Origin: DASSUW01 sp963759375
Lineage (GTDB): Bacteria; Actinomycetota; Thermoleophilia; Solirubrobacterales; Solirubrobacteraceae
DNA: 64,000 nt
NCBI GenBank assembly: GCA_963759375.1
Contig: CAVWYY010000003.1
Location: 372,001-436,000 of the forward strand
Direction of reading: 5' to 3'
Both the position numbers and the translations under genes were made by a program. Of this stretch, positions 42,702 to 51,278 are shown piece after piece. A model generated the notes under the pieces. The model ran no database searches, was not told the origin of the DNA, and saw nothing but the letters and a program-made list of their open reading frames with translations. Every line of letters begins with the position of its first letter. The stretch's first letter is position 1.

Positions 42702-43846
42702 GCCGCCATCCGGACGCGGACGCGGGACTCGCGGAAGCGGATCGCCTCGTAGGCGATCAGCGCCGATGCGATCGCGGTCACCACGGCGAGCGCGACGAGC
42801 GCGGTGACCGAGGTCGCGAACGTCAGGCACAGCAGGCACAACAGGCCCGCGGCCAGGCGCTGGCGGTTGACGCTCCCGAACGTGCGCAGCCGGAACGCCA
42901 CGTGCGCCAACAGGTACAGCGCCACGCCGCCGAACAGCGCTACGGCCGCCTCGGCCGGGAGCTCCTCGTCGACGTGTCCCACAACCTCCTCGACCCCGAG
43001 CGCGAACAGCTCGATGCCGGCGATCAGCGGCAGGTGCAGGTACGCGAACGAGTCCCGCCCCAGCGTGTTGCGGGCCGCGCCGTGCAGCTCGGCCAGGCGG
43101 CGCTGGGCGCCCGGCGCCACCACGTCGAAGTACGCCCACCACAGCGCCGCCGAGGTGATCAGCGAGAGCACGGCGGCGATCGCGATGGCCGTGTCGAGCG
43201 TCTCGTCCCCCGCGCCGACGCCGATCGCGACGATCGACTCACCGAGCGCGATGATCACGATCAGCGAGAAGCGCTCGGCGAAGTGCGCCGGGTGCATGCG
43301 GTAGCCGGCCACGCCGCGCACGAACGGGCCGCCGTAGTCGAGCGCCAGGGCGACGATCCACAGCGCGGCCTGCAGGCCGTCGTCGTCGACGAACGCGGCG
43401 GCGATCAGGATCAGGGGGCCGGTCACCGCTGTCGGGAACAGGCTGGCCACGGCCGCGTTGACCTCGGGCTCGCCGCGGCTGGACACCCAGAACAGCGCGA
43501 GGTGGGCCATCCGCATGACGAGGTAGCCGAGCGCGAACAGCAGCGCGTGGGCGTCGAACGCTTCCGGCACGGCGAGGGCGACCAGCACCATCGACGCCAT
43601 CGCCACGATCACCACCAGCCGCGCCGGCCCGTCGTCGCCGGCCACGAAGTTCGTAAGCCACGCGTAGGCGGCCCAGCCCCACCACAGCGCGGCCAGCACC
43701 AGCATGCCGTGGCCGATGCTGGTCCACGAGAGGTCGTGGGCCATCAGCGCGGTCACGCGCGTCATGGCGAACACGAAGACGAGATCGAAGAACAGCTCGA
43801 GCGGCGTGACGCGCTGCTCGTATCCCTGCTCCGCGGGCGCTGACAT
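42698..43846 (-). CDS. Low temperature requirement protein A (LtrA) family
   Basis: 382 residues, about 11 membrane helices. VTPLELFFDLVFVFAMTRVTALMAHDLSW is the LtrA signature, followed by ALWWGWAAYAWLTNF and HPAHFAERFSLIVIIALGESIVAIGVGA. LtrA was named for cold growth of Listeria; biochemical role unknown. Starts 11 bases from the glycosyltransferase at 43858 and is coupled to the downstream hypothetical. Confidence 0.92.
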   Translation of the reverse strand: MSAPAEQGYEQRVTPLELFFDLVFVFAMTRVTALMAHDLSWTSIGHGMLVLAALWWGWAAYAWLTNFVAGDDGPARLVVIVAMASMVLVALAVPEAFDAHALLFALGYLVMRMAHLALFWVSSRGEPEVNAAVASLFPTAVTGPLILIAAAFVDDDGLQAALWIVALALDYGGPFVRGVAGYRMHPAHFAERFSLIVIIALGESIVAIGVGAGDETLDTAIAIAAVLSLITSAALWWAYFDVVAPGAQRRLAELHGAARNTLGRDSFAYLHLPLIAGIELFALGVEEVVGHVDEELPAEAAVALFGGVALYLLAHVAFRLRTFGSVNRQRLAAGLLCLLCLTFATSVTALVALAVVTAIASALIAYEAIRFRESRVRVRMAA

Positions 43847-43857
43847 CCTCGCCGACG

Positions 43858-44505
43858 TTACTGATCGTGGTGCACGGCCCTGGCGTCGGGCACGTACAGG
43901 ACGCGCCAGCCCGCGTCGTGCAGGCGGCGGCAGAAGTCCACCTCGTCGGCGCCCAGCCAGTCGACCGCCGAGGCGGCGTCGCGGCGCACCAGCAGCGCCG
44001 CCGCGGGCGCCCAGTCGACGTCCCGGACGTGCGGGCCGCGGCTCTGGACCAGGCGCCGGCGCAGCCCGATGAGGGAGAGCATCGCGGAGGCGGGGCTCGG
44101 GAAGCGCCAGGCCGACGGCTGCTGCTCGCCGTCCGGGCTTACGAGTGTGGCCCCGGCTGCCGCCGCATCCGCGGTCCCCGCCAGGGCGCCGTGCAGGGCC
44201 ACGGTGGACCCGGGCTCGAGCTCGGAGTCCTCGTCGAGCAGCAGGCAGAAGCGCCCGCGCGAGCGCTGCAGCAGCTCGGTCGCGTTCTCGGCGCGCGTCC
44301 GGCGGACGTTGCGCTCGATGACGTCGGTGGTCACCGAATGCTGGCGCGCGGCGTCGGCCGAGCCGTCGCGCGACGCGTTGTCGAGCACCAGCGTCTCGGT
44401 CTCGAAGTCCACGGTCGCCCGCTCACGCGCGATCGCGTCGAGGCAGTAGCTCAGGAGCTGCCGCTGATCCGTGTTGACGACGCAATAGGAGAGCTCGACG
44501 TCCAT
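43858..44505 (-). CDS. Glycosyltransferase family 2
   Basis: 215 residues, short GT2: VELSYCVVNTDQRQLLSYCLDAI, LVLDNASRDGSADAA, GRFCLLLDEDSELEPGSTVAL with the DxD metal site, VSPDGEQQPSAWRFPSPASAML, WAPAAALLVRRDAASAVDWL. Related to WcaA/rhamnosyltransferase-like enzymes. Reads away from the membrane GT2 at 44567. Target glycan unknown. Confidence 0.85.
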   Translation of the reverse strand: MDVELSYCVVNTDQRQLLSYCLDAIARERATVDFETETLVLDNASRDGSADAARQHSVTTDVIERNVRRTRAENATELLQRSRGRFCLLLDEDSELEPGSTVALHGALAGTADAAAAGATLVSPDGEQQPSAWRFPSPASAMLSLIGLRRRLVQSRGPHVRDVDWAPAAALLVRRDAASAVDWLGADEVDFCRRLHDAGWRVLYVPDARAVHHDQ

Positions 44506-44566
44506 GCCTCGCCGGATACTGCCATGCGCCGGGCCCGTTGCACGGCATCTGCCAGGATGCGCCGCC

Positions 44567-45700
44567 GTGCGCGCGCTCTTCTGGATCTCCGCCGGGCTCC
44601 TCGCCTGGACACAGGTGGGCTACGGCGTGTTCCTGGAGCTGCTGCGGCGATTCCGCCCTGCGGCCGACAAAATCCCCGCACCGAGCGGGAACGTGCCACG
44701 GGTCTCGCTGATCGTCGCCGCCTATCGCGAGGAGGATGTGATCGCCGCGAAGGTCGCCAACGCGCTGGCGCTCGACTGGCCGCGCGAGGCGCTCGAGGTG
44801 GTCGTCGCGGTCGACGGCGGAGGCGAGCCCGGCGCCGACTTCACGGCCGAGCGGGCGCGGATGGCCGGCGCCGACGTGGTGCTCGAGCTGCCGCGGTCGG
44901 GCAAGTACCGGGCCCAGGACGCGGCCGTGGCGGCCGCGAGCGGTGAGCTGCTGGCGTTCTCGGACGCCAACTCGATCTGGGAGCGCGACGCGCTGCGGCG
45001 CCTGGCCGCCGCGTTCGCCGATCCCGAGGTGGCGTACGCCTGCGGCCAGGTCCGTTTCGTCAACGAGGCGGGCACGAACCAGGAGGGTCTGTACTGGCGC
45101 TACGAGATGTGGATCCGCGGCAACGAGTCGCGCCTGGCGTCGGTCACCGCCGGGAACGGGGCGATCTACGCGGTGCGGCCGGAGCACTACCTGCCGGCCG
45201 ACACGCTGCTCGGGCACGACCTCGCGTTCCCGTTCAACATGGTCAAGCGCGGCCGGCGGGCGATCTACGTGCCCGAGGCACGCGCCACCGAGAAGATGGT
45301 CCCGACCCTCGAGGGGGAGTGGGCACGCAAGCGGCGGATGATGAGCTACGCCTGGCCGATCGTCGTCCGCGGCGGCCTGCTCGATCCGCGCGGGTACGGG
45401 CCGCTGTACGCGGTCATGATCGGCTCGCACCGGCTGCTCCGCTACGCGTCGCCGCTACTGCACGTGCTGGCCGCGGTGGCGACGCTCGGGTTGCTGCGCC
45501 GCGGCCGCCTCTACGTCGCCGCGGCGGCCGCGCAGGCGGCCGTGCTCGGCGCCGCGCTGGCCGCCGGCCGGATGCGGCGGCGGCCGCTGCTGGTGGCCCG
45601 GTACTACGTGCTCACCACCGCGACGGTGGCCGCCGGGCTCTACGACTGGCTGCGGCACGGCACCGCGGTCGGCTGGGAGGCCCCGGAGGGCACGCGGTGA
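44567..45700 (+). CDS. Membrane glycosyltransferase family 2
   Basis: 377 residues from GTG 44567 (VRALFWISAGLLAWTQVGYGVF, an N-terminal membrane helix); an upstream ATG would add a Pro/Cys-rich tail without support. GT2 domain: VSLIVAAYREEDVIAAKVANAL, VVVAVDGGGEPGADFTAERAR, SGKYRAQDAAVAAASGELLAFSDANSIWE, NGAIYAVRPEHY, GHDLAFPF, MMSYAWPIV (QxxRW-like region). Two to three C-terminal membrane helices. Such processive-like GT2 enzymes build exported polysaccharides. Stop overlaps the sugar transferase as GTGA. Confidence 0.88.
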   Translation: MRALFWISAGLLAWTQVGYGVFLELLRRFRPAADKIPAPSGNVPRVSLIVAAYREEDVIAAKVANALALDWPREALEVVVAVDGGGEPGADFTAERARMAGADVVLELPRSGKYRAQDAAVAAASGELLAFSDANSIWERDALRRLAAAFADPEVAYACGQVRFVNEAGTNQEGLYWRYEMWIRGNESRLASVTAGNGAIYAVRPEHYLPADTLLGHDLAFPFNMVKRGRRAIYVPEARATEKMVPTLEGEWARKRRMMSYAWPIVVRGGLLDPRGYGPLYAVMIGSHRLLRYASPLLHVLAAVATLGLLRRGRLYVAAAAAQAAVLGAALAAGRMRRRPLLVARYYVLTTATVAAGLYDWLRHGTAVGWEAPEGTR

Positions 45701-46323
45701 CGGCCAGTCGCTACCTGACCTCCCGTCGCAAGCGGGCGCTCGACCTGGTCCTCGGCAGCCTTGCGTTCGTCGTCACCGCGCCGGCCCTGGCGGCGACCGC
45801 GCTGGCGATCCGGCTCGAGACGCACGGCCACGCGATCTTCCGGCAGCGACGCGTCGGCCTCCGCGGCCGGCCGTTCCTGCTCTTCAAGCTGCGCACGATG
45901 GTCACCGGCGCCGAGCAGATGGGCTCCGGCCTGGCCGTCGACGCCGGGGACGCCCGCATCACCCGCCTCGGCGCGTGGCTGCGGCGCACGTCGTTCGACG
46001 AGGTGCCGAACCTCGTCAACGTGCTGCGCGGCCACATGTCGCTCGTCGGCCCGCGGCCGACCGTGCAGGTCCAGGTCGACCGCTACACGGACCGCCAGCG
46101 CCGCCGGCTCGACGCGTTGCCGGGCATCACCGGCTGGGCGCAGGTCAACGGCCGCGCCTCGCTGCCGTGGCACGAGCGGATCGAGCTCGACCTCTGGTAC
46201 GTCGAGCACGCGTCGCTGCGGCTCGACCTGGAGATCCTCGTGCGCACCCTCCGCATGGCGGCGAGCGGCGCGGGGCTCTACCGTGGCGAGACGGGAGGCT
46301 GGCGAGACCCGCCGAGCACGTAA
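45697..46323 (+). CDS. Initiating sugar transferase (undecaprenyl-phosphate sugar phosphotransferase)
   Basis: 208 residues, one N-terminal membrane helix (LDLVLGSLAFVVTAPALAATALAIRL), then the bacterial sugar transferase domain: FRQRRVGLRGRPFLLFKLRTM, RRTSFDEVPNLVNVLRGHMSLVGPRPT, PGITGWAQVNGRASLPWHERIELDLWYVEHASLRLDLEILVRTL. It moves a sugar-1-phosphate onto undecaprenyl phosphate, the first step of glycan assembly. Short form without the WbaP membrane domain. Placement at the end of the cluster fits. Confidence 0.93.
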   Translation: MTASRYLTSRRKRALDLVLGSLAFVVTAPALAATALAIRLETHGHAIFRQRRVGLRGRPFLLFKLRTMVTGAEQMGSGLAVDAGDARITRLGAWLRRTSFDEVPNLVNVLRGHMSLVGPRPTVQVQVDRYTDRQRRRLDALPGITGWAQVNGRASLPWHERIELDLWYVEHASLRLDLEILVRTLRMAASGAGLYRGETGGWRDPPST

Positions 46324-47269
46324 ATGGGCAACCGCGTGACGCTGCAGACGATCGCCGAGGCCGTGGGGGTGTCGCGGACCACGGTGTCGAACGCGTACAA
46401 CCGCCCGGACCAGCTCGCCCCCGCCCTGCGCGAGCAGATCCTCGAGACGGCCCGCCGGCTCGGCTACTCCGGCCCGGACCCCGCCGCGCGGCGCCTGCGG
46501 TCGGGCCGGCGCGACGCGATCGGCCTGCTGCTGACCGACGGGCTCTCGCACGCGTTCACCGACCCGGCCGCCGGGCTGCTCCTGCAGGGGATCGCGCGCA
46601 CGATCGAGGACGCCGGCCTGGCGCTGCTGCTCGTGCCCGACCACGGCGGGGTCCAGGACGCCGTGGTGCAGTCGCTGTGCATCTACGCGCTGCCCGAGGC
46701 GCACCCGAGCGTGCGCGCGGCGGTCGAGCGGCGGCTGCCGCTCGTGGTGGTCGACGAGCCGCGGCTGGCGCACCACGCCTACGTCGGGCGTCGAGGACCG
46801 CCGCGGGGCGCGCCTGGCCGCCGAGCACCTGCTGGCGCTGGGCCACCGCCGCTTCGCGCTGCTGTGCGGGACGTCGGCGACGCAGGGCGAGCGGCTCACC
46901 GGCTACCGCGAGACGGTCGAGGCCGCGGGCGCCCGCTGGGCGGCGCCGGCGCCGGCCGCGCTCGGCGATGCACTGGCGGCCGACGACCGGCCGACCGCGC
47001 TGCTCGCCGGCTCCGACCAGCTGGCGCTGGCCGCGCTCGAGGCGGCGCGCGACGCCGGCCTGGTGGTGCCGCACGACCTCTCGATCGTCGGGTTCGACGA
47101 CATCCCGGGTGCGGCATGGTCCGTGCCCGCGCTCACCACCGTGCGCCAGCCGCTGCTGCGCAAGGGCGAGATCGCCGGGCGGATGCTCACCGCCGCGGCG
47201 GGCGGCGGGCGTGAGGTGGTGCTGCCGGTCGAGCTCGTCGTGCGCGGCTCGACCGCCCGGCCGAGCTAG
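46324..47269 (+). CDS. LacI family transcriptional regulator (one apparent frameshift)
   Basis: N-terminal helix-turn-helix VTLQTIAEAVGVSRTTVSNAYNRPDQLAPALREQILETARRLGYSGPDPAARRLRSGR is classic LacI. The ligand domain reads on to HHAYVG near 46790, then continues in the next frame: VEDRRGARLAAEHLLALGHRRFALLCG, LLAGSDQLALAALEAARDAGLVVPHDLSIVGFDDIPGAAWSVPALTTVRQP. One extra G in a GGG run (46788-46790) explains it. Repaired length about 314 residues, family norm. It immediately follows the sugar transferase. Stop shares CTAG with the DUF3105 gene. Confidence 0.85.
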
Positions 47270-47979
47270 TCGACCTTCTCCGGGCCCTGGTCGATGTACG
47301 CGGTCCGGAACGTGCGGATCGCGTCGAAGACCTTGTCGTTCATCTCCGGGCAGGTCAGCGAGTGGCCCCACGCGGTCGCGGCGACCTGCGCGTCCATGTT
47401 CGTCGTGTTCTGGTACAGGAGCATGTGGTAGCCATCGCTCTGCTCGGCGAGCAGCGCCTCGAGCTGGGCGACCGTCTTGGCGGGCGTGCCCGGCTTGTAC
47501 TGCACGTCGATCCGGCCGTGCTCGAGCGTGTGGACGAGCATGCCGAGGTTCGGCGTGTCGCCCGGCTGGTACACGCCGTCCTGGTACCACTCGGGATAGT
47601 GGTTGCCCGAGGTCGGCGGGTTGGTCTTGTAGTCGGACTCGGTGAAGTCCTTGGTCTCGTGCGTCGCGCCCTCGATCGGCGGGTTCGTGAGCTTGCAGCC
47701 GGCGGCCTTGGCCGCCTGCTCGAGGCTGCCGATCTGCTGCTCGGGCAGCTGCACGTTCGCGTCCGCGGACGGCTGCGCGGCCTGCTCGTCCCCCGTGGCG
47801 TCTCCGCCGCCGATCACGCCGGCGACGAGGAGGACGACGACGCCGATGACCGCCACGCCGGCCACGACCGCGCCGGCGAGGGTCAGGCGCTGGCGGCGCG
47901 CGGCGGCGGCCTTCTCGGCCTGCTCGCGGGCCAGACGCTCCTCACGGCGCTTCTGCTTCTGCTCCTGCCGGCTGGACAC
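47266..47979 (-). CDS. DUF3105 membrane-anchored protein
   Basis: 237 residues: cytoplasmic basic coiled coil (SSRQEQKQKRREERLAREQAEKAAAARRQ), one membrane helix (about 45-67), and an extracytoplasmic DUF3105 domain with NPPTSGNHYPEWYQDGVYQPGDTPNLGMLVHTLEHGRIDVQYKPG and LTCPEMNDKVFDAIRTFR. The family has unknown function and is common in Actinomycetota; the conserved His and Tyr suggest metal binding. GTG 47979 chosen; an in-frame ATG further upstream would add a segment over the CsoR operator. Divergent from csoR. Confidence 0.82.
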   Translation of the reverse strand: MSSRQEQKQKRREERLAREQAEKAAAARRQRLTLAGAVVAGVAVIGVVVLLVAGVIGGGDATGDEQAAQPSADANVQLPEQQIGSLEQAAKAAGCKLTNPPIEGATHETKDFTESDYKTNPPTSGNHYPEWYQDGVYQPGDTPNLGMLVHTLEHGRIDVQYKPGTPAKTVAQLEALLAEQSDGYHMLLYQNTTNMDAQVAATAWGHSLTCPEMNDKVFDAIRTFRTAYIDQGPEKVD

Positions 47980-48005
47980 GGCGGCGAAATGTAGCAGCAC
48001 GCCTG

Positions 48006-48020
48006 TACCCCGGTGGGGTA
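48006..48020 (+). promoter_or_regulatory. CsoR operator between DUF3105 gene and csoR
   Basis: TACCCC GGT GGGGTA, a perfect 6-bp inverted repeat of the G-tract type that CsoR proteins bind. It lies 12 bases before the csoR ATG and in the 52-base gap to the divergent DUF3105 start, so it could repress both. Confidence 0.75.
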
Positions 48021-48031
48021 TCATAGGGCGC

Positions 48032-48307
48032 ATGCAGGCCGACTCCCGCGCGATCCACAACCGTCTCCGCCGTATCGAGGGGCAGGTCCGAGGCCTGCAG
48101 CGGATGGTCGACGAGGACGCCTACTGCGTCGACATCCTCACCCAGGTCGCGGCGGTGCAGACCGCGCTCGAGCAGGTCGCCGTCAACGTGCTCGATGGCC
48201 ACGTACGGCACTGCGTCGCGGATGCCGTGGCCAACGACGGCGACGAGGCCGACGCCAAGCTCGACGAGCTGATGACCGCCGTCCGGCGGTTTGCGAAGGT
48301 CCGCTAG
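48032..48307 (+). CDS. csoR: Copper-sensing repressor CsoR
   Basis: 91 residues of the DUF156 family: NRLRRIEGQVRGLQRMVDEDAYCVDILTQVAAVQTALEQVAVNVLDGHVRHCV. Cu(I) ligands Cys32, His57 and Cys61 have the exact CsoR spacing, which points to copper rather than RcnR- or formaldehyde-type sensing. ATG at 48032 follows the operator TACCCCGGTGGGGTA. No copper exporter (CopA/CopZ) is adjacent, so the regulated transporter lies elsewhere, or the DUF3105 gene is the target. Stop shares a CTAG with the hydrolase. Confidence 0.92.
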   Translation: MQADSRAIHNRLRRIEGQVRGLQRMVDEDAYCVDILTQVAAVQTALEQVAVNVLDGHVRHCVADAVANDGDEADAKLDELMTAVRRFAKVR

Positions 48308-49140
48308 GCGCTCGTCCGGCGGCGCCGCTTCGCCGCGCGCGGCTTCCAGCATTCGTCGAGGAACGCGGCAATCTCGTTGGTGAGCCGCTCGGGCGCCAGG
48401 CGGAGCTCGAGGATCGAGCTCGCCTCGAGCAGCCGGCCGTTGGGCAGCTCGTCGGCGAGCATGCCCGAGTCCGAGAACGGATGGACGATGTCGTGCCGGT
48501 GGCCGATCACCAGCGCCGGCGTCTGGAACGTGCGGCGTTCCTCACGATGCGGCGCGGTGCGGCCGAAGAACAGGCCCTGGATGATCGCTGCGCTCGGCTC
48601 GGGATCCTGCGCGACCCAGTCCACGAGGATCTCCGCCTGCCAGGGCAGCCGGGCACGGCGCAGCACCCGTGCGCTGCGGGCGAGCAGGCGCGCCGCCGGC
48701 GCGCCGAGCGTGAGCCCGAGCATCAGCGGCGTGAACGCGACCGCGCAGCCGAGCAGCGCGTTGTCCAGCACCGGCATCTCGATCACCATGCCGCGCAGCC
48801 GCTCGGGCGCCAGCGAGGCGACCTCGAGGGTGGTGTTGGCGCCGAGCGACGTGCCCATCACCACGGCTTCCTCGGCCTCGAGGTGGTCGAGCAGGGCCAC
48901 GACCTCGCGCCCGAACTCGGTCATCGAGTAGCGCCACATGTCGGTCGGGCGGTCCGACGCGCCGTGGCCGAGCAGGTCGAGCGTCACCACCCGGTGGCCG
49001 CGCTCGGCGAGCGCGCGGGCCAGCACGTCGTGCATCCGGCCGCTGAACAGCAGCCCGTGCAGGAGCACCGTCAGCTTCGGGCCCTCGCCGTAGGACGCAA
49101 ACGCGAGCCGGTGCTCGCCGTATTCGAACCCGCCGTCCAT
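48304..49140 (-). CDS. Alpha/beta hydrolase
   Basis: 278 residues. Nucleophile Ser98 in GTSLG, oxyanion HGLLFSGRMHDVLARAL, HRVVTLDLLGHGASDRPTD, and late IGHRHDIVHPFSDS supplying the acid and near-His. LTLGAPAARLL marks the lid. Family too broad for a substrate. Divergent from the GNAT gene with a 17-base gap. The Arg/Lys-rich C-terminal tail (KPRAAKRRRRTSA) is unusual for a soluble hydrolase. Confidence 0.87.
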   Translation of the reverse strand: MDGGFEYGEHRLAFASYGEGPKLTVLLHGLLFSGRMHDVLARALAERGHRVVTLDLLGHGASDRPTDMWRYSMTEFGREVVALLDHLEAEEAVVMGTSLGANTTLEVASLAPERLRGMVIEMPVLDNALLGCAVAFTPLMLGLTLGAPAARLLARSARVLRRARLPWQAEILVDWVAQDPEPSAAIIQGLFFGRTAPHREERRTFQTPALVIGHRHDIVHPFSDSGMLADELPNGRLLEASSILELRLAPERLTNEIAAFLDECWKPRAAKRRRRTSA

Positions 49141-49157
49141 CGGCGGCGGATTCTAGG

Positions 49158-50010
49158 GTGCGGGCGATGCCGGTCCGGCCGATGGAGCCCCGCGACATCG
49201 ACGACGTCTTCCACGTGAGCGTCGCGGCGTTCGGGGATCTCGGCCGCCGCATGGGTCTGCCCGAGGAGCCGCCGGCGCCGATCGCCTCCGGGCGGATCCG
49301 GATCGGCCGGCTGCTGGACACGGACCCGGGCGGCGCGTGGATCGCCGAGCACGACGGCCGGGTCGTCGGCGCCGCCATGGCGCTCGTCCGCGAGGGCGTG
49401 TGGGGCCTGTCGCTGCTGATCGTGCGGCCGGAGGCGCAGTCCGGCGGCGTCGGCCGCGAGCTGCTGGCCCGCGCCTGGGAGCACGGGCGCGACGCGCGGG
49501 GCTGGATCGTGCTCAGTTCGGCCGACACGCGTGCCCTGCGCTCCTACGCGCGCCTCGGGCTCGACGCTGCACCCGGCGCTGGTGGCCCGCGGGCGGCCGC
49601 GCTCGGCGGTCGCCGCCCCCGGCGTGCGCCCGGGCTCGGCCGATGACCTGCCGCTCACCGAGGCCGTCGACCGCGCGGTCCGCGGCGCCGCCCACGGCGA
49701 CGACATCCTCGCGCTGCTCGCGGCCGGCGGGCAGATGCTCGTCCTGCCCGAGCGCGGCTACGCGATCATGCGCGGGGACGAGCTGCGCGTGCTGGCCGCC
49801 CGCGACGAGGCCGCGGCCACCGACCTGCTGCGGACATGCCTCGCCGAGGCCGACGACGTCGTGACCGTCGAGTTCCTCACCTCCGCGCAGCAGTGGGCGT
49901 TCGCGACGTGCCTCGACGCCGGGCTCGACCTGCACCCGTGGGGCGCCGTGTTCCTGGGCGGCGAGGTCGGCCCCTTCGCCCCCTACCTGCCGAACGGCGC
50001 ATACCTCTGA
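49158..50010 (+). CDS. Tandem GNAT acetyltransferase (one apparent frameshift)
   Basis: First GNAT domain: VRPMEPRDIDDVFHVSVAAFGDLG, AWIAEHDGRVVGAAMALVREGVWGLSLLIVRPEAQSGGVGRELLARAWEHG (the R/QxxGxG/A acetyl-CoA loop), SYARLGL. The frame moves near 49563 and continues TLHPALVARGRPRSAVAAPGVRPGSADDLPLTEAVDRAVRGAAHGDDILALLAAGGQMLVLPERGYAIMRG, a second, weaker GNAT-like domain ending at 50010. Length 3n+1. ATG at 49167 or GTG at 49158. Substrate unknown. Confidence 0.78.
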
Positions 50011-50062
50011 GCGTGCCCGGCCGCATGACCGTGGCCCCGGCCACGTGCACTAGGTTGTCCTG

Positions 50063-50932
50063 ATGGCCAAGGATCCCCGCTCTCTTACTGGAAGCGTCGT
50101 CGCCATCACCGGTGGCGGCCGCGGCATCGGCCGCGCCACCGCGCTGGCGTTGGCCCGTGAGGGAGCCCGGGTAGCCGTCGGCGACCTCGATCGTGAGGCG
50201 GCGGAGAGCGTGGCGTCGGAGCTGGGCGGTGACGCGCTCGGGCTGCCGCTCGACGTGACCGACCACGCCGGCTTCACGGCGTTCCTCGACGAGGTCGAGC
50301 AGCGCCTCGGACCGCTCGACGTGCTGGTCAACAACGCCGGGATCATGCCGGTGACGCCGCTGGTCGAGGAGAGCCCGGAGAGCATCGCTCGCCAGCTCGA
50401 GGTCAACCTGCACGCGGTCATCCACGGCACGCAGGAGGCGATGCGCCGGATGGTTCCGCGCCGCACCGGCCACATCGTCCAGCTCGCCTCGCTGGCCGGG
50501 CGCACCGGCTTCCCGCAGCTCGCGACCTACTGCGCCACCAAGCACGGGGTCGTCGGGCTGTCCGAGGCGGTGGCCCTGGAGCTGCGCGGCACCGGCGTGG
50601 AGGTCTCGGTCGTCATGCCCGGCATCGTCAAGACCGAGCTGACGATCGGATTGCAGGACGCGCGGGGCGTCAAGACGCTGGCCCCGGAGGAGGTCGCGAA
50701 CGCGATCGTCGCCGTACTGAAGCGCCCACGGTTCGATGTCTTCCTCCCGCCCGTGAGCGGCGCGCTGGTGCGGCTCGGCGCCGCGCTGCCGCGCTGGCTG
50801 CGGCTCGCCGTCGCCCGCGGCCTCAAGGTCGACCAGGCGACGGGGAACACCGATCGGCACGCTCGCGCCGAGTACGAGGCCCGCGCAGCGGCCAGCGCGC
50901 CGGCGGCCGAGCAGGAGCGCAGCGCCGCATGA
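50063..50932 (+). CDS. Short-chain dehydrogenase/reductase
   Basis: 289 residues. NAD(P) motif ITGGGRGIGRATALAL (about 15-30), DVLVNNAGIMPVTP, catalytic Ser in IVQLASLAG and YCATKHGVVGL (YxxxK). The basic Arg after GGG and GDLDRE leave cofactor choice open. The C-terminal extension of about 50 residues is Ala/Arg-rich. The stop is 4 bases before the ArsR operator. Substrate unknown. Confidence 0.92.
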   Translation: MAKDPRSLTGSVVAITGGGRGIGRATALALAREGARVAVGDLDREAAESVASELGGDALGLPLDVTDHAGFTAFLDEVEQRLGPLDVLVNNAGIMPVTPLVEESPESIARQLEVNLHAVIHGTQEAMRRMVPRRTGHIVQLASLAGRTGFPQLATYCATKHGVVGLSEAVALELRGTGVEVSVVMPGIVKTELTIGLQDARGVKTLAPEEVANAIVAVLKRPRFDVFLPPVSGALVRLGAALPRWLRLAVARGLKVDQATGNTDRHARAEYEARAAASAPAAEQERSAA

Positions 50933-50936
50933 GGTA

Positions 50937-50958
50937 TTATCAACCGTCAGGTTGATAA
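50937..50958 (+). promoter_or_regulatory. Operator palindrome at the ArsR gene start
   Basis: TTATCAACC GTCA GGTTGATAA, perfect 9-bp arms. The right arm covers the TTG start (50952) of the ArsR gene, so binding would block both transcription and the first codons. Fits self-repression. Confidence 0.72.
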
Positions 50959-51278
50959 ACCAAGTAGATGACCAGCTGAGCACCACGTTCCACGCGCTCG
51001 CCGACCCCACCCGGCGGGCGATCCTCGCGCGCCTGGCGGGCGGCGAGGCGACGGTGAACGAGCTCGCCGAGCCGTTCCCGATCAGCACGCAGGCCGTCTC
51101 CAAGCACCTCAAGGTGCTCGAGCGCGCCGGCCTGATCGCGCGCGGGCGCAGCCGCCAGCTCCGCCCGTCGCGGCTTCAGGGCGCCGCGCTCAAGGAGGTC
51201 GCCGACTGGGTGGCGACATACCGCGAGCACTGGGACGAGAGCTTCGACAAGCTCGACGAGCACCTGCGCGATGACTGA
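50952..51278 (+). CDS. ArsR/SmtB family winged-helix regulator
   Basis: 108 residues: DQLSTTFHALADPTRRAILARLAGGEATVNELAEPFPISTQAVSKHLKVLERAGLIARGRSRQLRPSRL, the typical ArsR helix-turn-helix of the SRPBCC-linked subgroup, without metal cysteines. A TTG start at 50952 lies inside the operator; no ATG fits the frame upstream. Overlaps the SRPBCC gene by 8 bases, a common ArsR-AHSA1 pairing. Confidence 0.9.
   Translation: MINQVDDQLSTTFHALADPTRRAILARLAGGEATVNELAEPFPISTQAVSKHLKVLERAGLIARGRSRQLRPSRLQGAALKEVADWVATYREHWDESFDKLDEHLRDD

Noticed and set aside
44504..44566. ATG at 44504 as start of the membrane GT2
   Set aside because: It adds a Pro/Cys-rich stretch over the divergent GT2 start; GTG 44567 starts at the membrane helix.
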